Source: Myxococcales bacterium (GTDB taxonomy: Bacteria; Myxococcota_A; Polyangia; Haliangiales; Haliangiaceae). From it: DNA of 64,000 nucleotides. Positions within the stretch are counted from its first letter, which is position 1, and each line of letters begins with the position of its first letter. The position numbers and the translations under genes are program-made. A model generated the notes under the pieces. The model was not told the origin of the DNA, made no database searches, and saw only the letters and a list, made by a program, of their open reading frames with translations. This document shows positions 39,192 to 62,504 of this stretch, piece by piece. Where the stretch lies: positions 56,172 to 120,171 of the forward strand of contig CANKMW010000016.1 of NCBI GenBank assembly GCA_947483555.1, in the 5' to 3' direction.

Positions 39192-42100
39192 ATGTCACTC
39201 ACCCGCACTTCGTCCCTGAGCTTTGGCAGCACCGTGGCAATCGCGATCGCGATGCTGACCGGGACCGCCGCCGCGCAGAAGACCCGCTACACCCGCACCA
39301 CGTCGGTCAAGGTCGACGTGAAGCTGTCGGAGCGCACCAAGCCGAAAGCCAAGGCCGACTCCGGCCCCAAGGGGCCTTCGATCACCGCCGACATGATCCT
39401 CGAGCTCGAGGGCGCCGTGGGTGACATCCGCAAGGAGCAGATCCAGCTCCTCGAGACACTGATCGAAGACACCCCCGATACCGACGTCGCCGAGAAGGCC
39501 GACCTGTTCTTCCGGCTCGGCCAGACCCATGCCCAGCTGTCGCGGTACCACCGCCTCAAGTCGACCGAGAACACGATCAAGGCCGACACCGTCAAGAAGG
39601 ACAAGGCCAAGTACCAGGCCGCCGCCAAGGACCACGCCAAGAAGACCGAGGCGGCGCTCAAGGACGCGGTCCGCACCTACAAGCGGCTCGCGGACAACGA
39701 CAAGTTCAAGTCGTACCCGCGTATGGATCAGGCGCTGTTCGCCTTCGCGTACACCCTCCAGCAGGGCAAGTACATGAAGGAGGCGCGGCAGATCTACCAC
39801 CGCCTGCTCACCGAGTACCCACAGTCGAAGTACGTCCCCGACGCCTACCTGGCGTTCGCCGACTACTACTTTCAGGAGAACCAGCTCGCCAACGCCGAGG
39901 CCTTCTACAAGAAGGTGCTGCTGTTCCCGAAGTCGAACGTCTATTCGTACGCCAACTACATGCTGGGTTGGGTCTACCTCAACCTGTCGCAGCACGAGGA
40001 CGCCGGCAAGCAGTTCTTGCAGGTCATCCGTGACACCGACGGCCAGAAGAAGCAGGAGACGCTGAACCGGGCTTCGAAGAAGGACTTCGTGCGCGCGTTC
40101 TCCGAGTTCGGCCAGGTCCAGAAGGGCTGGCAGACGTTCCAGAAGATCGACTCGGCCTACGCGTTCACGATGTTCGAGTTGCTCGCCGACCTCTACACCG
40201 AGCAAGGCAAGAGCGACAAGGCGATCTTCACGTACCGCCAGCTCATCAAGGAAGAGCCCAAGAACAAGAACGTGTGCCTGTGGCAGTACAACATCGCGAC
40301 CGCGATGCTGTCGGCGGCGGGCGCCTCCAACGCCGACAAGGTGGAAGAGATCGAGCGCCTGGTGAAGCTGTTCGGCGCCCTCAAGGACAAGAAGATCCTG
40401 CCGCCGGCCGAGGCCGGCGAGTGCCACGACAACGCGGCCGCGATGTCGGGCGAGATGGCGCGCGCGTATCACAACGAGTCGATCAAGACCAAGAACCCGG
40501 AGACGCTGGCCTACGCCGACAAGCTCTACAACGTCTACCTCGCGGTCTTCCCCGACGCGCCCGACTACGGCGACACCCAGTACTTCTACTCCGAGCTGCT
40601 GTGGTCGCGCGCCGACAACGAGCCCAACCCGCGCATGCAGACCGAGCTGTGGGAGAACGCCGCGGTGTCGTTCACCAATGTCGTCAAGACCGGCAAGGTC
40701 GACCAGAAGCTGCTCAAGGAGTCAGCGTACGCCGCGGTGCTGGGCTGGAAGAACGCCCTCGCGGTCGATCCGCGCGTGAAGATCACCCCGCTCGACTTCA
40801 AGGACGACGGCAAGGAGGTCACGATCCCCGAGCCCAAGCCGATCCCCGAGCGTGAGGCGAAGATGATCGACGCCTTCGACATCTACATCAAGTACGTCAA
40901 AGATCCCGAGGACGAGGAGCTGGTCGGGATGAAGTTCCTCAAGGCGAACATGTACCGGCGCTACAACCACTTCGACGAAGCGCTGCCGATGTTCGAGGAC
41001 ATCATCAAGAACCACTCCAAGCACGAGACCGCGTACTACTCGGCCAACAGCCTCCTCGACATCTACATCGTCACCGGCCAGAACGTGAAGGTCGCCGAGT
41101 GGGCCAGGTGGTTCCAGGACAATCCCAAGTTCCTCACCGCCAAGGAGGATCAGGATCGCAGCGACCTCGGTAGTCGTGCCGGCGACATCATGGCGGTCGC
41201 CGAGCGCAAGATCCTCGAGCAGGTCGAGGCCGAGGCCAAGAAGACCGGCGACTTCGGCAAGTACGTCCAGTGCGGCAAAGGCTATCTCAAGCTGTTCAAC
41301 GACACGGTCAAGGCGAACCCCGACGTCGGCGTCGAGGAGAAGATGGACCAGGTCCTCTACAACGCCGGCGTCTGCTTCGAGGAGGGTCGCTCGCTGTCGG
41401 CCGCCATCGACGTCTACGTCGAGCTCCAGGCCCGCTTCCCGACCAGCAAGTCGTCGGCGCGGGCGCTGGCCCGACTCGGCAACGTCTACGCCCGCGTCGC
41501 GTTCTACGACCGGGCGTCGACCAACTTCGAGGAGTACGCCAAGAAGTACGCCAAGGAAGACGACGCCTACAAGGCGATGAACGACGCGGTCTTCTATCGC
41601 AAGGGCATGGGCGAGGACGAGAAGGCGATCGAAAACACCAAGACGTTCATCGAGAAGTTCGGCAAGGGCAAGAAGATCGCCGACGGTGCGACGGCGTACT
41701 TCAGCCTCGGCTCGATCTACGAGAAGCGGGGCGACCTCGACGTCGTCGTCGACCACTACCGCAAGTACCTGAAGCTGTACGGCGACAAGGGCGGCGCCGA
41801 CAAGATCGTCCTGGCCCACGGCCGCATCGGTCAGATCCTGTGGCAGCAGAGCTGCCCGGTGAAGACCGTCGATGGCTCGTGCATCAAGGTCGCCCGCGAG
41901 CGCGCGGTCGGCACCAAGGCCAAGAAGCGGCGCAAGGGCGACGCCACCCGGACCCAGTGTGGACCGGAGTCGAAGATCAAGCTGACCGTGGTGACCCGCG
42001 ACGACAAGAAGACCAAGGAGGCGCTCAAGGCGTTCGGCCAGGCGGTCGCCGAGTTCGATCGCAAGGGCGGCAAGTTCCCGGGCGGCGACGAGCGCACCGC

Positions 42101-42680
42101 GCGCTACTGGTACGCGCTGGCCAAGTTCCACTCTGCCGAGGTCGGCTACGAGAAGTTCCTGGCGATCAAGTTCCCGACCAACCTCAACTTCGATCCGGCC
42201 AAGAAGGCCGAGGCCGAGAAGTCGCTGAAGCGCTTCGACGCCTGGTTCAAGGAGAAGGACACCCTGCGCCTCTCGGTCGGCGGTCAGTACGCGAAGCTCA
42301 TCTTCGAGATCAAGGATCCTCAGAACGGTATCGCCGGTGCGGCGCGCATCGGTCAGATCACGCAGAACTTCTCCGACGCGCTCTATACCGCCGAGATCCC
42401 CGAGAACATCCGCAAGTACGAGGAGGCGGTGGACATCTACTGCGACACCCTCGACACCAAGGCCGAGCCACTCGAGAACACCTCGATCGAGGCGTTCGGT
42501 GCTTGCCTCAAGACCTCGACCGACTTCGGCTGGTTCTCCAGCTGGTCCAAGCTGTGCGAGCGCGAGCTCGGTCAGATCCGACCCGAAGACTTCCCCACCG
42601 CCTCCGAGCTGCGAGCCGCCCCGGGTGCGGACATCGTCAAGGTGAGCGACGTGGAGTCTGCAATCCTGAAGGTGGAGTAA
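39192..42680 (+). CDS. Large periplasmic TPR protein (AgmU/GltD-like)
   Basis: 1,162 residues from ATG 39192 (GAGG eight bases upstream). Signal peptide with cleavage near TAAAQ (about residue 28). TPR-like repeats run through most of the protein, with many YFxxKxLYxxGYYAxAL-like units. Size and gene order (before a TPR lipoprotein, a small secreted protein and an FHA/TonB-like protein) match AgmU/GltD of the M. xanthus gliding cluster, about 1.2 kb residues. Likely part of the periplasmic scaffold connecting motor and outer membrane. The next gene starts 4 bases after its stop. Confidence 0.75.
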   Translation: MSLTRTSSLSFGSTVAIAIAMLTGTAAAQKTRYTRTTSVKVDVKLSERTKPKAKADSGPKGPSITADMILELEGAVGDIRKEQIQLLETLIEDTPDTDVAEKADLFFRLGQTHAQLSRYHRLKSTENTIKADTVKKDKAKYQAAAKDHAKKTEAALKDAVRTYKRLADNDKFKSYPRMDQALFAFAYTLQQGKYMKEARQIYHRLLTEYPQSKYVPDAYLAFADYYFQENQLANAEAFYKKVLLFPKSNVYSYANYMLGWVYLNLSQHEDAGKQFLQVIRDTDGQKKQETLNRASKKDFVRAFSEFGQVQKGWQTFQKIDSAYAFTMFELLADLYTEQGKSDKAIFTYRQLIKEEPKNKNVCLWQYNIATAMLSAAGASNADKVEEIERLVKLFGALKDKKILPPAEAGECHDNAAAMSGEMARAYHNESIKTKNPETLAYADKLYNVYLAVFPDAPDYGDTQYFYSELLWSRADNEPNPRMQTELWENAAVSFTNVVKTGKVDQKLLKESAYAAVLGWKNALAVDPRVKITPLDFKDDGKEVTIPEPKPIPEREAKMIDAFDIYIKYVKDPEDEELVGMKFLKANMYRRYNHFDEALPMFEDIIKNHSKHETAYYSANSLLDIYIVTGQNVKVAEWARWFQDNPKFLTAKEDQDRSDLGSRAGDIMAVAERKILEQVEAEAKKTGDFGKYVQCGKGYLKLFNDTVKANPDVGVEEKMDQVLYNAGVCFEEGRSLSAAIDVYVELQARFPTSKSSARALARLGNVYARVAFYDRASTNFEEYAKKYAKEDDAYKAMNDAVFYRKGMGEDEKAIENTKTFIEKFGKGKKIADGATAYFSLGSIYEKRGDLDVVVDHYRKYLKLYGDKGGADKIVLAHGRIGQILWQQSCPVKTVDGSCIKVARERAVGTKAKKRRKGDATRTQCGPESKIKLTVVTRDDKKTKEALKAFGQAVAEFDRKGGKFPGGDERTARYWYALAKFHSAEVGYEKFLAIKFPTNLNFDPAKKAEAEKSLKRFDAWFKEKDTLRLSVGGQYAKLIFEIKDPQNGIAGAARIGQITQNFSDALYTAEIPENIRKYEEAVDIYCDTLDTKAEPLENTSIEAFGACLKTSTDFGWFSSWSKLCERELGQIRPEDFPTASELRAAPGADIVKVSDVESAILKVE

Positions 42681-42684
42681 GTCC

Positions 42685-44025
42685 ATGCGCGCCAAGCTCG
42701 AGCTGCTGACCACGTTCCTGACCACGATGCTGCTCGCCGCCGCCGCGTGCGGTGGATCCCCCAAGAGCGGCTTGACCAAGGGCAGCAAGGACGTGCCGCC
42801 GCCGCCCGACGTCACCACGATCAAGCCGGAGAACCCGATCGAGGACAAGCGCGAGGTCTCGACCGACGCCAAGGCGGACTACTCCAAGGCCGCCGAGTTC
42901 TACGCCGCGCAGCAGACGTGGTCGGAGTCGAGCTGTCGTCAGGCTGCGGAGCAGTTCGCGTCGGTGGCGCGCGCGCACAAGGACCTGATCGAGGCCCAGT
43001 ACATGGTCGGGCGCAGCCTCCACAACTGCAACCTCGCCAAGGACGCCGAGGAGGCGTACCAGTCGGCGCTCAAGGTCAAGCCCAACCACGGCGCGTCGAT
43101 CTCCAACCTCGGCGAGCTGTACTACGCGGCCGGCAAGGTCGAGGGCGCGCGCAAGTACTGGGATAGCGCGATCAAGGCCAACCCCAAGCTGTCGGCGGCC
43201 TACGTCAACATCGCGATGCTCCAGCTCGCCGAGCTGCGCAAGACCAAGGACGGCGCGGCGTGGAAGAAGCTCGAGGAGGACACGCGCAAGAAGCTGTCCA
43301 TCTCGCTCGCCATCGACAACGAGAACGTGCGGGCCTACACCGTCTACGGTCTGGTCTACATGGAGGGCTACCAGAAGAACCGCAACCGGCTCGACCTGGC
43401 CAAGCTCCTGCTCGAGGAGGGCGAGAAGCGGAACGCGAAGTACGCTCCGCTCCAGCACGCCCTCGGCCTGCTGGCGCTCAACAAGAACAACCTCACCGAT
43501 GCGCTGGGCCGGTTCCAGGCCGCGGTGGAGATCGATGGCGACTTCGCCGAGGCGCGCCAGAACGTTGGCCTGATCACGCTCGGCACCCGGCGCTACGACG
43601 AGGCCAAGAAGCAGTTCGAGAAGGTGCTGTCGCTGGAGGCCAAGAACTACGACGCGCTGATCGGCCTCGGCATCGCGGAACGCGGTCTGGGTGATCTCAA
43701 GGCCTCCGAGGAGACCTACAACAAGGCCAAGGGCATCGACGGTCGCCGCGGCGAGGCCTATTACAACCTCGGGGTGCTCTACAAGGCGTTCATCGCCCCC
43801 AAGAACGAGTTCGGCCCGCCGGCCCAGGACTCGTACCGCAAGGCGCGCGGGTTCTTCCAGGAGTACCTGAGCAAGGACGACCTCGATGCGGACGACCGCG
43901 AGGAAGCCAACCAGAACATCAAGGACTGCGACAAGGTCATCAAGCAGATCGACGAATTCAAGAAGATGCAGGCGGCCCAGCAGCAGATGCAGCAGACGCC
44001 GCCCGCGCCCGAGCCTGTCAAGTAG
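42685..44025 (+). CDS. gltE: TPR lipoprotein (AglT/GltE-like)
   Basis: 446 residues. Lipobox AAAC (Cys 22) after a 21-residue signal. TPR units cover about residues 85-385 (for example AEEAYQSALKVKPNHGASISNLGELYYAAG). The C-terminus is Gln/Pro-rich. Position between the AgmU-like gene and the small secreted and FHA/TonB-like genes, plus size, matches the adventurous-gliding TPR lipoprotein GltE (AglT) of M. xanthus. Outer-membrane or periplasmic. Symbol is by family resemblance and synteny. Confidence 0.65.
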   Translation: MRAKLELLTTFLTTMLLAAAACGGSPKSGLTKGSKDVPPPPDVTTIKPENPIEDKREVSTDAKADYSKAAEFYAAQQTWSESSCRQAAEQFASVARAHKDLIEAQYMVGRSLHNCNLAKDAEEAYQSALKVKPNHGASISNLGELYYAAGKVEGARKYWDSAIKANPKLSAAYVNIAMLQLAELRKTKDGAAWKKLEEDTRKKLSISLAIDNENVRAYTVYGLVYMEGYQKNRNRLDLAKLLLEEGEKRNAKYAPLQHALGLLALNKNNLTDALGRFQAAVEIDGDFAEARQNVGLITLGTRRYDEAKKQFEKVLSLEAKNYDALIGLGIAERGLGDLKASEETYNKAKGIDGRRGEAYYNLGVLYKAFIAPKNEFGPPAQDSYRKARGFFQEYLSKDDLDADDREEANQNIKDCDKVIKQIDEFKKMQAAQQQMQQTPPAPEPVK

Positions 44026-44173
44026 CTGAATTTGCCTGCGGATCTTTCAGAGGGTCCGGGGCGATCTCCGAGCTAAGATTTCGAAACGAAAACGGGAACC
44101 GAAACCCGCCGAGGGTGTCTAGCGGCTTGAGATGGAGGCCACCACGACATCCCGACGCACTCCGGGAGCTGTC

Positions 44174-44446
44174 ATGCGTACCCTCCGCCTCGTCCTCGCC
44201 GCCTCGTTCCTCGTCCTCACGGTTGCCACCTTCGGCGGTCCTGCGTTCGCCCAGAACGCGGGCAACGCCAAGGACGCAAAGGCCAAGGTGAAGGTCTACG
44301 ACTTCTCCGGGGACACCATCGAGGGCGACCTGATCAAGCCCGAGGGCACGACGGTCGATGCCATCGACTTCGCCAAGCACTCGAGCCTCATTCGCATCCG
44401 CAAAGACTTCATCGCCGAGATCCTGAAGTCGGCCGAAGACTTGTGA
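44174..44446 (+). CDS. Small secreted protein of the gliding cluster (CglF/GltF-like)
   Basis: 90 residues from ATG 44174 (GGAG upstream). Signal peptide cut near AFAQN (residue 25). Mature residues follow YDFSGDTIEGDLIKPEG ... SSLIRIRKDFIAEILKSAEDL. This pattern (DF..(I/V)(E/x)G(D/E)LxKPxG, then SLIxIRxDF..E) agrees with what I recall of the CglF family of gliding proteins. Its place in the operon also matches GltF of M. xanthus. The two possibilities cannot be separated by eye. Confidence 0.6.
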   Translation: MRTLRLVLAASFLVLTVATFGGPAFAQNAGNAKDAKAKVKVYDFSGDTIEGDLIKPEGTTVDAIDFAKHSSLIRIRKDFIAEILKSAEDL

Positions 44447-44535
44447 CCAGGGGCTGGCGCCGGCATCCGCCGGCGTGAACTTCCCTGCCGCCACGGGTCA
44501 CGGTCGAACCGTCGACGCTCCTTCGAGGAGATCCC

Positions 44536-46890
44536 ATGGCCGCTGGCAAAGTACCCCTCACGTTCCGACTGTTCAAAGGCGACGAGCTGCTCCGCGAGGA
44601 GAAGCTCACGCTGCCCGTCATCAAGGTGGGCAAGCTGTCGTCGTCGCATCTGCGACTCGACGACAAGAACGTGAGCCGCATGCACGCGCTCATCGAGGTC
44701 ACGGGACCCGGTGACGTGAGCATCATCGACCTGTCGTCGACGACCGGCACGTTCGTCAACGGCCAGAAGGTCAACAAGGCGAAGATCCAGTCCGGCGACT
44801 CGATCGTCATCGGCGAGACCCGCATCGAGGTCACGATCGGTGGCGCCGAGGAGGACGACGAGCTTCCCACCAAGGTCCAGGCCAGCCCGGCCGGCCCGGC
44901 CGCTGACGCCGGGGTGATCTCGTCGACGCCCCGGCCGCCGGTGTCCGCCGCGCCCATGGGGGCCCAGATGGGCGCCCAGGCTCCGACCCTCATGGGGACC
45001 GGACCGGGTACCGGATCGGGGACCGGCCCGGCCGCCGCACTGCCGTCGCCGGTGGCGCCGCCACCCATGGCGCCCATGATGACGGCGCCTCGTCCGCCGA
45101 TGCCGGTCGCGGCTCGCGCACCGATGGCGATGGGCAACATCCCGGCGCCGTTCGGGATGCAGCAGCCGGTCAACACCGGCTTCTCTCAGGGATTCAATCC
45201 TCTGGCCGATCAGCTCGAGGAGCCGGGCGCGCGGGCCGTCGAGGTCGCCGCCATGCTCGGCAGCTCGGTGGTGTCGGTCAAGCACGTGATGAACCCGCGC
45301 GGCGGGAAGGTCACGTCGACGACCTACGTGTTCGGCGCCCTGGCCAGCATCTTCCTGATCGTGGGTCTCATCGGCTTCGGCGCCGGGTTCTACAACGCCT
45401 CGTACAACGAGGCCGGCAAGCACGAGTGGGTCGAGGTCAAGAAGAAGCCGTCGTGGGCCTACCGGCCCAAGAAGCTGGCGGTCTCGAACGACGTGATGGT
45501 GTTCCTGGGCTTCCCGCTCGGCATCGCGTTCCTGGCCTCGACGCTGCTCCGTCTGCGCGACGAGAAGAGCGGCAACCCGTGGTTCCGCATCGGCACCGAT
45601 GCCCAGAACGAGTTCCCGACCACCGAGTCGCCGGCGGCGAGCTTCGCGCTCATCGCCCCACGTGGCGATGACTTCGTCTTCAACTACAGCCAGGGGATGG
45701 AGGGCGAGATGCAGGTCGACGGTCAGTCGATCTCGCTCGCGGAGCTCCAGCAGCAGGGTCGCGCCACGCCGTCGTCGACGGCGCCGGGCGGACTCGAGGT
45801 CGCGATCCCGCAGAAGGCGCGCATCCGCGTCAAGTCGGGCAACGCCACCTTCCTGGTCACGTCGGTGCCACAGCCCAAGCGTCATCCGGTGCCGCTGTTC
45901 GCGGCGCTCGAGGCGGCGGTGCTGCTGTTCTTCGCCGGCTCGGCGGTGGCGCACTTCGGGTTCGTGTTCCTGCTGTGGTCGGTGCCGCCCGACCAGGACA
46001 CCGCACTCACCGATATGGCCGTGAACGAGGACACCTCGAACAAGGCCCAGACCATCTCGCAGGAGGACCCGCCGCCGCCCGAGCCCGAGGAGGAGGAGGA
46101 GGGTGAGGACGAGTCCGGTGGTACCGGCACCGCGATGATGCTCGAGGAAGGCAAGATGGGTAAGAAGGACTCGGACCGCGCCGAGGGCCAGTTCAAGATG
46201 AAGAAGACCGCCGACCAGGAGCAGCTCGCTCGCCAGCAGGCGATCGAGCAGGCTCGCACCGCCGGCGTCCTCGGCTCCGCGGCGCTGACCCAGGGTGGCA
46301 ACTTCGCCTCGATCACCGGCACCGGCGACATCTCCTCTGGCTTCGATGACCTCGACATCCAGGGCGGTCTGCTCGGCAACGAGCCGGGTGAGATGGCTGG
46401 TGGCTTCGGCTTTGGCCGCTCGGGCTTCGGCCCGGGTGGCGGCGGCACCGGCTGGGGCACCATCGGCACCGGCCGCTACGGCACCATCGGCCACGGCTCG
46501 GGCACCGGCTCCGGCTACGGCGTGGGCTCGGGTCGCGGCGGCATGCGTGGCCGCCAGTCGTCGGTGCCTCAGGTCCGCATCGGCCAGCCGCAGTCGGTTG
46601 GTGATCTCGACAAGGCGATCATCCGTCGCTACATCAAGCGCAACATCCAGAAGATCACGTACTGCTACGAGAAGCAGCTGCTCGCCCGCCCGGGTCTCGA
46701 GGGCACGGTGGGGACCCAGTTCTTCATCAGCCCCAACGGCACCGTGGCCAGCTCGGCCGCCAAGGGCGTGGATGACGAGGTCGCCAGCTGCGTGGCCGCG
46801 GTCATCAAGGCCATCGAGTTCCCGAAGCCCAAGGGCGGCGGCGGCGTGCAGGTGAACTACCCGTTCAACTTCCGCCCCACCGGAGGCTAG
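44536..46890 (+). CDS. gltG: FHA-TM-TonB-like envelope protein (PglI/GltG-like)
   Basis: 784 residues. FHA domain at 1-105 (K33, S36, the SRMH at 47-50, N75 G76). Pro/Ala/Met-rich linker to about 225. Membrane segments near 263-285, 319-338 and 454-482. Then a Glu/Pro-rich stretch with GTAMMLEEGKMGKKDS at 531-546, a Gly-rich region, and a TonB-like C-terminal domain (about 690-781) with Cys 710 and Cys 752. The last domain and the overall build match the AgmX/PglI C-terminal family; FHA at the N-terminus fits PglI/GltG. Cytosolic FHA binds phosphothreonine, the C-terminus reaches the periplasm. Confidence 0.85.
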   Translation: MAAGKVPLTFRLFKGDELLREEKLTLPVIKVGKLSSSHLRLDDKNVSRMHALIEVTGPGDVSIIDLSSTTGTFVNGQKVNKAKIQSGDSIVIGETRIEVTIGGAEEDDELPTKVQASPAGPAADAGVISSTPRPPVSAAPMGAQMGAQAPTLMGTGPGTGSGTGPAAALPSPVAPPPMAPMMTAPRPPMPVAARAPMAMGNIPAPFGMQQPVNTGFSQGFNPLADQLEEPGARAVEVAAMLGSSVVSVKHVMNPRGGKVTSTTYVFGALASIFLIVGLIGFGAGFYNASYNEAGKHEWVEVKKKPSWAYRPKKLAVSNDVMVFLGFPLGIAFLASTLLRLRDEKSGNPWFRIGTDAQNEFPTTESPAASFALIAPRGDDFVFNYSQGMEGEMQVDGQSISLAELQQQGRATPSSTAPGGLEVAIPQKARIRVKSGNATFLVTSVPQPKRHPVPLFAALEAAVLLFFAGSAVAHFGFVFLLWSVPPDQDTALTDMAVNEDTSNKAQTISQEDPPPPEPEEEEEGEDESGGTGTAMMLEEGKMGKKDSDRAEGQFKMKKTADQEQLARQQAIEQARTAGVLGSAALTQGGNFASITGTGDISSGFDDLDIQGGLLGNEPGEMAGGFGFGRSGFGPGGGGTGWGTIGTGRYGTIGHGSGTGSGYGVGSGRGGMRGRQSSVPQVRIGQPQSVGDLDKAIIRRYIKRNIQKITYCYEKQLLARPGLEGTVGTQFFISPNGTVASSAAKGVDDEVASCVAAVIKAIEFPKPKGGGGVQVNYPFNFRPTGG

Positions 46891-46907
46891 GCTCGGGAGG
46901 CTAGTAG

Positions 46908-47032
46908 CGGCTGCGGGCCTCGCTGGCTTCGTTGTCGGGTCCCCCTCACATCCTCACGACCAGACGGTCGCTCCGGTGTGGGGCCCCCCGCCGCCTCGCC
47001 ATCGAGGCTCCTCGCTCGCTGCTAGCGTGCCA
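46908..47032. repeat. Nested-palindrome intergenic element, copy A
   Basis: About 125 bases just after the PglI-like gene. Outer stem GCCTCGCTGG (46917-46926) with CCATCGAGGC (46999-47008), 9 of 10 pairs; inner hairpin CGACC-AGAC-GGTCG (46957-46970); a GGTCCCC / GGGGCCC stem between. Copy B lies at 60285-60405. Differences between the copies preserve the pairing, so the folded form is probably what is kept. Confidence 0.75.
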
Positions 47033-47173
47033 TCACGGGCGGCCGAGGTGGAACGAAGAACGAAGACAAGAGATCCGACGCAGCTCGAAGGCTGCGTCGA
47101 CGTGTTTTCGGGCGCAGATGATCTTGAGCACACGACGCGACCGGCTTACGGTCGTCGCGCCCAGGAGGGACGT

Positions 47174-48127
47174 ATGGCCCGTCTACTTGTCACGAAGCTG
47201 GTAATGGTAGGTGCGCTGCTCGTGGTCGCCGGTTGTCCGAACCAGGCGAAGCACGAAGCGATCAAGCGCGCCAACGCTGGCGCCAAGGCGCTGAGCCAGA
47301 AGCAGTACGACACCGCGATCACCGAGTTCAAAGAGGCGGTGCGCCTCGATCGCGACAACTTCATGGCCTGGTACCAGCTTGGCGAGTCGTTCCGCGAGAA
47401 GAAGGCGTGGAAGGAGGCGGTCGAGTCGTTCGAGCAAGGCGCACGGCTTCGTCCCAACGACGTCATGCTCAACGTGCGCTTCGGCGCCGCGCTCTACGAG
47501 GAGGCCGTCGATCGCGAGCGTCAGGCCGAAGCGACCCGGCAGAAGAAGAAGCCGGAGGAGATCACGCCCGACCTGCGCGCTGTCAACTTCGACTCCTCGT
47601 TGCAGCGGCTCGAGACCGCCGTGAAGTCGGACACCAACCTGTACAACGCGCAGTACTACATCGGTCGCATCTACCGCGATCAGCTGAAGGATGCCCAGGC
47701 CGCTGATGCGTTCACCAAGGCGATCCTGGCCTGGCCGCGTTTCGGCGAGCCGTACATCGCGCTCGGCGAGCTCTACCGGCGCTGGGATTACCCGAACGAG
47801 GCGATCCAGGTCGTCAGCCAGGGCGTCGAGCACGTCATGGAGAACGAGACCAAGAGCAAGTTGTTCTACGTGCTCGGCATGGCCTACTTCGACAAGGTCG
47901 AGGACAGCAAGGCGATCTCGGCGTACACCGAGGCCTTGAAGCTGTCGAAGGACAACCACAAGGCGAAGTTCCAGCGTGGGCAGTCGCACTTCCGTATGGG
48001 TCAGCTCAAGGAAGCCGACAAGGACTTCGAGGAATTCTCGAAGTCTGCGGGTCCGGCCCTCTCCAGCCTCAAGGGCATCGCACAGAAGTTCCGCTTCCAG
48101 ATCGCCGCCAAGCAGCAGGGCGGCTGA
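47174..48127 (+). CDS. TPR lipoprotein of the gliding-type cluster
   Basis: 317 residues from ATG 47174, with AGGAGG upstream (47164-47169). Signal with lipobox VVAGC (Cys 21). TPR-like units (for example ALSQKQYDTAITEFKEAVRLDRDN, AISAYTEALKLSKDNHKAKFQRG) cover nearly the whole mature protein. Outer-membrane or periplasmic side. It lies between element A and the giant TPR gene, a different arrangement from M. xanthus, where I recall other genes at this spot. Confidence 0.8.
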   Translation: MARLLVTKLVMVGALLVVAGCPNQAKHEAIKRANAGAKALSQKQYDTAITEFKEAVRLDRDNFMAWYQLGESFREKKAWKEAVESFEQGARLRPNDVMLNVRFGAALYEEAVDRERQAEATRQKKKPEEITPDLRAVNFDSSLQRLETAVKSDTNLYNAQYYIGRIYRDQLKDAQAADAFTKAILAWPRFGEPYIALGELYRRWDYPNEAIQVVSQGVEHVMENETKSKLFYVLGMAYFDKVEDSKAISAYTEALKLSKDNHKAKFQRGQSHFRMGQLKEADKDFEEFSKSAGPALSSLKGIAQKFRFQIAAKQQGG

Positions 48128-48163
48128 CGCTTCGCACCGTCGACAACGTGCCCTGCGCGACGC

Positions 48164-48196
48164 CGCCCCGTTCACACCGAGCGGGGCGACTGTTTT
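48164..48196 (+). terminator. Possible intrinsic terminator after the TPR lipoprotein gene
   Basis: CGCCCCG (48164-48170) pairs with CGGGGCG (48182-48188), 7 pairs with an 11-base loop, followed by ACTGTTTT. If it acts, the giant TPR gene needs its own promoter, which I could not identify with confidence. Confidence 0.5.
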
Positions 48197-48298
48197 CGGG
48201 TCCTGAGCCGCTGCGTTGGCGGTTCCTGGCGTGTTACAAGGGTTTAGAGGGTCACCGGGGTAGTAGTTTCCCTGCAAAAGCGGGAGGATGCACCGCAG

Positions 48299-60268
<11,970 letters not shown>

Positions 60269-60284
60269 TGCTTCTGCGGGGGCG

Positions 60285-60405
60285 CGGGCTGCGGGGCTTG
60301 CCAGCTTCGTTGGTGGGCCCCTCCCTCGTCCTCACGTACCGACGTACGCTGCGGCTCGGGGCCCTCCCACCGCCTCGCTGGCAAGCCTCCTCGCGCCGCG
60401 CAGCG
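60285..60405. repeat. Nested-palindrome intergenic element, copy B
   Basis: Just after the giant TPR gene. Outer stem GCTTGCCAGC (60296-60305) with GCTGGCAAGC (60377-60386), 10 of 10 pairs; inner hairpin CGTAC-CGAC-GTACG (60335-60348); GGTGGGCCCC pairs with GGGGCCCTCCCACC between them. It differs from copy A in both stems by compensating changes. Confidence 0.75.
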
Positions 60406-60425
60406 TGGCTCGTCCCAACCCGGCC

Positions 60426-60505
60426 GTCCTGAGCGAGGCGCACCCTTCGACTCGCCGCTTCGCGGCTCGCTCAGGGTGACCGGTTCATCGCCGAGTCGAA
60501 GGACA
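60426..60505. repeat. Family 1 palindrome, copy 3
   Basis: GTCCTGAGCG ... GAGTCGAAGGAC enclose CCCTTCGACTC, hairpin GCCGC-TTC-GCGGC (60454-60466) and GCTCAGGGT. It lies right behind element B, between the giant TPR gene and the convergent cyclase gene, and may help terminate both. Confidence 0.65.
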
Positions 60506-60507
60506 GC

Positions 60508-62127
<1,620 letters not shown>

Positions 62128-62274
62128 GCGAATCCCGAGTGCTTTCGATGGTATGCCGGGTGACATGTGCGAGTAAAGGCGCTGTCGCACGAGGCGACAG
62201 CCGATCTTGGCTCATCCGCGGTCCGATCGATCGAGTTCGCTCCCGTAGATCGTGAGGAAACCGCCGGGGCCCTC

Positions 62275-62302
62275 TTGCTTCCGGAGCGAGCATCTATATA
62301 CT
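62275..62302 (+). promoter_or_regulatory. Promoter of tRNA-Leu
   Basis: -35 TTGCTT (62275-62280), 16-base spacer, -10 TATACT (62297-62302). Predicted start near 62309, five bases ahead of the tRNA. Confidence 0.55.
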
Positions 62303-62313
62303 CCCAACCCTTC

Positions 62314-62395
<82 letters not shown>

Positions 62396-62504
62396 CGACA
62401 GTGATCAGTGAGTGGCGGCGCGGCGTTGGGCGACTCCGCCAACTCCGCGCCGCAGCGTCTCGCGTGCGTGGGGAACGATCTGGCCAGGGATTTTTCCCCA
62501 GGCC

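Noticed and set aside
47124..47152. Promoter TTGAGC-17-TACGGT for the TPR lipoprotein gene
   Set aside because: The -10 matches consensus in only three of six positions; too weak to list.
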